Assembly: GCA_015179025.1 (NCBI GenBank)
Contig: WHUX01000538.1
Span: 1-20,218 of the forward strand
Source: Terfezia claveryi
Lineage: Eukaryota; Ascomycota; Pezizomycetes; Pezizales; Pezizaceae
Direction of reading: 5' to 3'
DNA length: 20,218 nucleotides
The notes below the pieces were generated by a model that saw nothing but the letters and a program-made list of their open reading frames with translations, did no database searches and was not told the origin of the DNA. This document shows positions 16,443 through 20,218 of the stretch, in pieces. Within the stretch, counting starts at the first letter, position 1, and each line of letters opens with the position of its first letter. The translations under genes were made by a program, and so were the position numbers.

Positions 16443-18343
16443 ATGGAGACTCCTAAACAAAAAAGTACTAGTGTAATGGAAGGAGGAGGAAGAGCTAGGA
16501 AAGGCAGGAGAAAGGCAATGACAAGTGAAGAGCTAGAAGCACTCAAGGCTAAGTTAGTCAATACCCCTAAAAAGAAGGTTCCAGCTGGGAAAGACATTCC
16601 AGAAAAAGAAATGGAAACAAGGGAAATAGTCATTGGGCCTAATTCAGCAATGCCTGAAGTAAGGATTGTAACACCTCCTGCAACAAAAGCCTTTTGGGAC
16701 AAAAATGAGTCATCATGGTACCAAAGGATATCACAGGTATTTATATACCTAACAATAAACAACATGTTGTCAAAAAGGAAAAAGGAACTATTAGCTGAAG
16801 TAGCAGAAAAGTTCATGATTTTTCAACAGAAAGAACAATTTGACAAGTCAGTTCAAATGGACTTTCAACTCTCATCTACCTCAAAGGCAGTATGGCCTTA
16901 CCCTACCTATAACCCATGTAAAGGAGTTCCATGGCTAGCATTAAACTGGCCTTTCCTGACACAGTATATGCTTATGGGTAACCTTTATGATCTGGAAACA
17001 CCAGAAATAGTGCCTCCAATAACAGAACCTGTAGAAAGTCATGAGGAAATAGGAAGGAAACTGTTTGGAGCTGGAGGCAAGGGTAAGGGGAAAATGTGCA
17101 GTATGAGGAAGAGAAAGATGAGGATTATGAAACAAATATAGAAGAAATATCTGAAAAAGACATGCCACCACCACCTAAAGACAAGAAAAAGGCAACACAT
17201 ACCAAAAAGGGTAAGACTCCTGACAAGAAGTCTAGAAGGAGTTCTAGTGGTGTGGCTGGAGGTGGCAGTGAGGACCCAGGATCTGGATCTGAGGGTGATG
17301 AGTCAGACAATGGCTCTGATGATGACAGGAAGAAAAGGTTAACTAGGGAGCCTAGCCCTCACCACTTGGAATGGTCTAAAAAGACTGGTCAAAAGATACC
17401 TACACAATAGGTTAGCAAATCTCTAGTCAAGAAGGCAAACAAACTTGCAAAAATTCCCAACCCCCCAATGATTAATGGAGTATCAGAGAAATGGAGGGAT
17501 CAAACTACCTTTGACAATTATGTGCAGCAGTTGCAGAAGTGGGTAGAATATCAAGGGATGGATATAGCAAGTTGGGAAAGTCTGGATAGAGCAAGCTTTA
17601 TGTTTGAGAAGAGTGCTCAGACTTGGTATAACCAGTACTGCTCTGAAAAAGGAAGAAGTTGAGGACAGGAATTTCCATGAATTTATGTTAAAACTGAGAG
17701 GTAAACTCATCTCTACAGTGGCACCTGAAGTTCTATGGAAACAATACCTGTCACACCTATCAGAGGCCAGATGTTACTGTCATGCAGTATGCACAGAACC
17801 TGGAAGAATTCAAAATTAAGTGCAAGGATCTAAATGGAAAAGACATGATAAGTGATCATGCACTAAAAATGAAACTAGTAGATGGACTGGTACCCCTGCT
17901 TAGGGCTAAAGTCAAAGGACTGATATCATATGAGTCAACCTTTGAGGAAATATTGAATAAAATTGCAGTCCAGGAGGATGTACTGAAACAGGAAACTAAA
18001 TCCTTGCAGCAGCACCAAAAGAAGGCTGATAGCAATGGGGTCCTGGTAACCTATGGAATGGACTAAGTCTGAATTCAAATTGCCTGAAAAAGGTGCTAAG
18101 AATGCAGCTAAAGTGGCGGCAAGAAAGGTGGACAGGTGGTCTTATGGAACTTCCCTAGTGCAGAAAGGATAAAACTAAGTATACCCTTATGGTGAACAGA
18201 GAAGAAAAGAAAGAAGCTGCAAGACAGGGTCCTGTTATCACTGTGTAAACAGGTCACATGCCAGAGATTGCCCTAATAGGAAGGTATCTTCAGCTTACCA
18301 ATATATGGATCTAGACCAGGAGTCAGAAGATTCCACCTTATAA
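16443..18343 (+). pseudogene. Gypsy-3 gag pseudogene with several frameshifts
   Basis: The start METPKQKSTSVMEGGGRARK is followed by 232 open codons. Near 17095 the frame shifts into QYEEEKDEDYETNIEE and an acidic linker (GSGSEGDESDNGSDDDRKK). After TAG 17408-17410 the capsid-like domain reads NPPMINGVSEKWRDQTTFDN, then FMFEKSAQTWYNQYC. Frame changes near 17645 and 17775 lead to EVEDRNFHEFMLKLRGKL and then MQYAQNLEEFKIKCKDL, ending in LVDGLVPLLRAKV. The zinc knuckle CYHCVNRSHARDC (18233-18271) lies in a further frame and is one residue short between His and the last Cys (CX2CX4HX3C). TAA is at 18341. At least four indels make it non-functional. Gag would assemble the particle and bind RNA. 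Confidence 0.8.
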
Positions 18344-20218
18344 CCTTAGGCCTAATCCAACTGGCCTCCACATAAGGTGAAAACAGCTATCAGGAGATTG
18401 ATGTTAAACAACAAGAGTCAGCTGCACTTCAGGTTATGAGAAACCCAAATGATACAAGGAAGTTCTTAGTGCCAGAAAGCCATAGAACTTCTAATGCAGC
18501 TGAATTAAAATTAATGGACATATTGTTTAGCACTATTTGATCCATGTACATCAGGTGGAGACCTGATATCAGCAAATTACTGCCAGTTGTTTAATATACC
18601 CTTGAAAGAGATCAGCAAGAAACCTCTGGAAACTACAATTAAAGGTAGCAGATCTCAAATGACAAATACAGCAACAGTCACAGTAAATCTACAAGGATAC
18701 CAAGAAACTAGGACATTCTATGTGGCCAACCTGAAGGACTGGGATGTTATATTTGGTGAACCTGCACTGAGGGATTATAAAGCAATTATGAATGTCAAAG
18801 ATAATGCAATTACTATACAACCCACAGGCAGGAAAGGATTGATATTAATATCCTTAAAACCAAGGATATACTTGGAAGAGTCACTACTGAGTCATGAATA
18901 TAGGCAGGACAGAAGAGGATTGGTTCAAAAGGGATGATCCAATGCTATTGTGACTGAAGTTGGAGGTAGATTAATACACCACCCAAAACCAACTGCAGCA
19001 GTACCTTAGATACAGGAAGATCTGTCAGAAGACCTAGAAGAAGACCAGGAATGGTCAAAAGAGTGGTTTGACTCATCAGATTGGTCAGAGCTAGAAGATG
19101 ATGGAAGCTCTCCAGTCATTACAAATGCAGTTAATCTGGAAGAAGTGGAGTTTAATATATTTGAAGAATTCCCTAAATTATTCCCAGAAGATAAGCCAAC
19201 TATATTACCATAATCAGAGAACCTTATGACATCATGCAACATAAAATTTAAGTTCTTGATAGTGCAACTTGGGAACCTGCATATTATACAAATTATACAA
19301 GGTTTCTGGATCAAGTGACTGAGAAAATGAGGACAGAGCTAGAATCTGGAAGGATAGTGCCATCTAGCTCACTCAACAGTATCCTTATGTTTACACAGCC
19401 TAAAAGGGATTTAGATAAGAATGGCAAACAACAAGCCAGATTCTTATTGCACTGTGTACCTAGAAATAAGCTAGTACAAAAGGATAAAACACCCATGCCA
19501 AATATCAAAGCAATATTAGATTGGATAGCTAGTAAGGAATTTATCTCAGCAGCTGATCTGGCAGATGGCTATCACAATATTAAGCATGCACATGAATCAG
19601 TAAAACATAGTACCTTTACAAATCACCTAGGGAAATTTGACTCATTGGTTATGCAGCAGGGGGATTGCAATGCACCTGCAACCATGATGAGGGCTATGAA
19701 CTGGTTATTAAGAGACTATATTGGAAAGACTGTCATAGTTTATTTAGATGACATTCTAATTGGCACAGATACCCTGGAGGAACATAAGGAAGTGTTGAGA
19801 GGGATCTGTAGGATATTGGCCAGGGAAAAGTTTTCTTCAACAAAAAGAAATGCCAAATCCTAGCTCCAAGGCTAAAGTGCTGGGATTCATTGTCACCAAA
19901 CAAGGTTAGAAATGGATCCAGAAAAAATCAACTCAATAGCAAATTACCCAATCCCTGACTCAAAAAAGAAATTGCAAAAGTTTCTAGGGATGGTTAATTA
20001 CTTGAGAAGGTTTTGTCCAGAATTGGGAGCTGTAGCCAAACCACTATCAGAATTGCAAGGGTCAACAAAGAAGCACATGTGGACTCCCTTGCATAATGAG
20101 TCATTTGTGAGAGTTAAAGAGCTAATAATGAGCAATAAGGTGCTCAAGCCAATTAATCATGACTCAGGCCTTCCAATCTATTTAATTACTGATGCCAGTA
20201 ATACAGGGATTTCAGGAA
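18344..20218 (+). pseudogene. Gypsy-3 pol pseudogene: protease, RT, start of RNase H (partial)
   Basis: The protease region has LFDPCTSGGDLISANYC at about 18533-18583 and DWDVIFGEPALRDY (the LG.P.L block) at about 18737-18778. An acidic linker with stops leads to RT from about 19205: ARFLLHCVPRNKLV, PMPNIKAILDWIASK, ISAADLADGYHNIK, LVMQQGDCNAPATMMRAM and the catalytic VIVYLDDIL (YLDD at 19741-19752). A single-base loss near 19842 (FFN expected, FSS found) and another near 19905 shift the frame. It continues EMDPEKINSIANYPIPDS, KFLGMVNYLRRFCPEL and PIYLITDASNTGISG, whose TDAS is the first catalytic block of RNase H. The window ends there. RT is otherwise well preserved, suggesting a younger copy than Copia-A/B. 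Confidence 0.85.

Larger units (their letters stand above)
15216..20218 (+). mobile_element. Gypsy-3: Ty3/gypsy retrotransposon of a second lineage, 5' part
   Basis: LTR and leader, gag, protease, RT and the start of RNase H, continuing past the window end. It differs from Gypsy-1/2 in the protease active-site block (DPCTSGG), in the RT signature MQQGDCNAPATM where most gypsy RTs have MPFGL.NAP..F, and in an acidic Ser/Asp-rich Gag linker. Decay is mainly frameshifts and scattered stops; RT retains an intact YLDD. No 3' LTR is in the window. Confidence 0.85.

Noticed and set aside
16343..16816. 157-codon open frame on the minus strand opposite Gypsy-3 gag
   Set aside because: It is antisense to a gag frame with clear coding character, and its hydrophobic composition is the complement of the K/E-rich sense strand. 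No recognisable motif.
1..20218. tRNA, rRNA, CRISPR array, prokaryotic operon or phage genes
   Set aside because: No T-arm consensus, rRNA core or spaced direct repeats with unique spacers were seen; the intron and retrotransposon content are eukaryotic.

Overview
The window looks like repeat-rich DNA from a filamentous fungus. This rests on the kinds of element present: Ty3/gypsy and Ty1/copia relics, a Tad-type LINE ORF1 and one 70-bp fungal-style intron. It also rests on the decay pattern: long reading frames broken mainly by TAG/TAA, with fewer TGA, as expected from CpA>TpA and CpG>TpG changes (RIP-like mutation or methylcytosine deamination). Species and phylum cannot be fixed from sequence alone. 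I see no intact host gene, tRNA, rRNA or CRISPR array. Almost everything is a broken transposable element nested in another.

Layout. 1-~2155 (minus): the 5' end of a Ty3/gypsy relic (Gypsy-1: LTR, primer site, gag), split by a 683-bp solo LTR (294-976) with a perfect 5-bp target duplication. 2218-3156 (plus): a LINE ORF1 pseudogene, followed by an A15 run. 3362-4930 (minus): the only candidate non-transposon gene, a heavily decayed pseudogene with one recognisable intron, resembling a widespread fungal hypothetical family. 4931-5734: AT-rich, with short tandem repeats and an A-tail on the minus strand. 5735-6470 (minus): the RNase H end of a copia relic (Copia-A). 6471-10964 (plus): Copia-B, with a 5' LTR, a primer-binding site matching the anticodon arm of initiator tRNA-Met, gag, protease, integrase and reverse transcriptase. 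~10965-13995 (plus): Gypsy-2 (LTR, gag, protease, half of RT), interrupting Copia-B. ~13996-14410: a CpG-rich insert with 19-bp tandem repeats, interrupting the Gypsy-2 RT. 14411-15215: unassigned DNA ending in a 10-bp tandem repeat. 15216-20218 (plus): Gypsy-3, a third and less decayed gypsy element of a different lineage (LTR/leader, gag, protease, RT, start of RNase H), running off the end.

How it fits together. The simplest history is serial insertion: Copia-B into Copia-A, Gypsy-2 into Copia-B, the CpG-rich DNA into Gypsy-2, and Gypsy-3 into or beside that. This predicts that the missing 3' halves lie to the right of the window in reverse order of insertion. Gypsy-1 and Gypsy-2 belong to one family and lie in opposite orientation. 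No complete autonomous element is present within the window, and every coding region carries stops or frameshifts.
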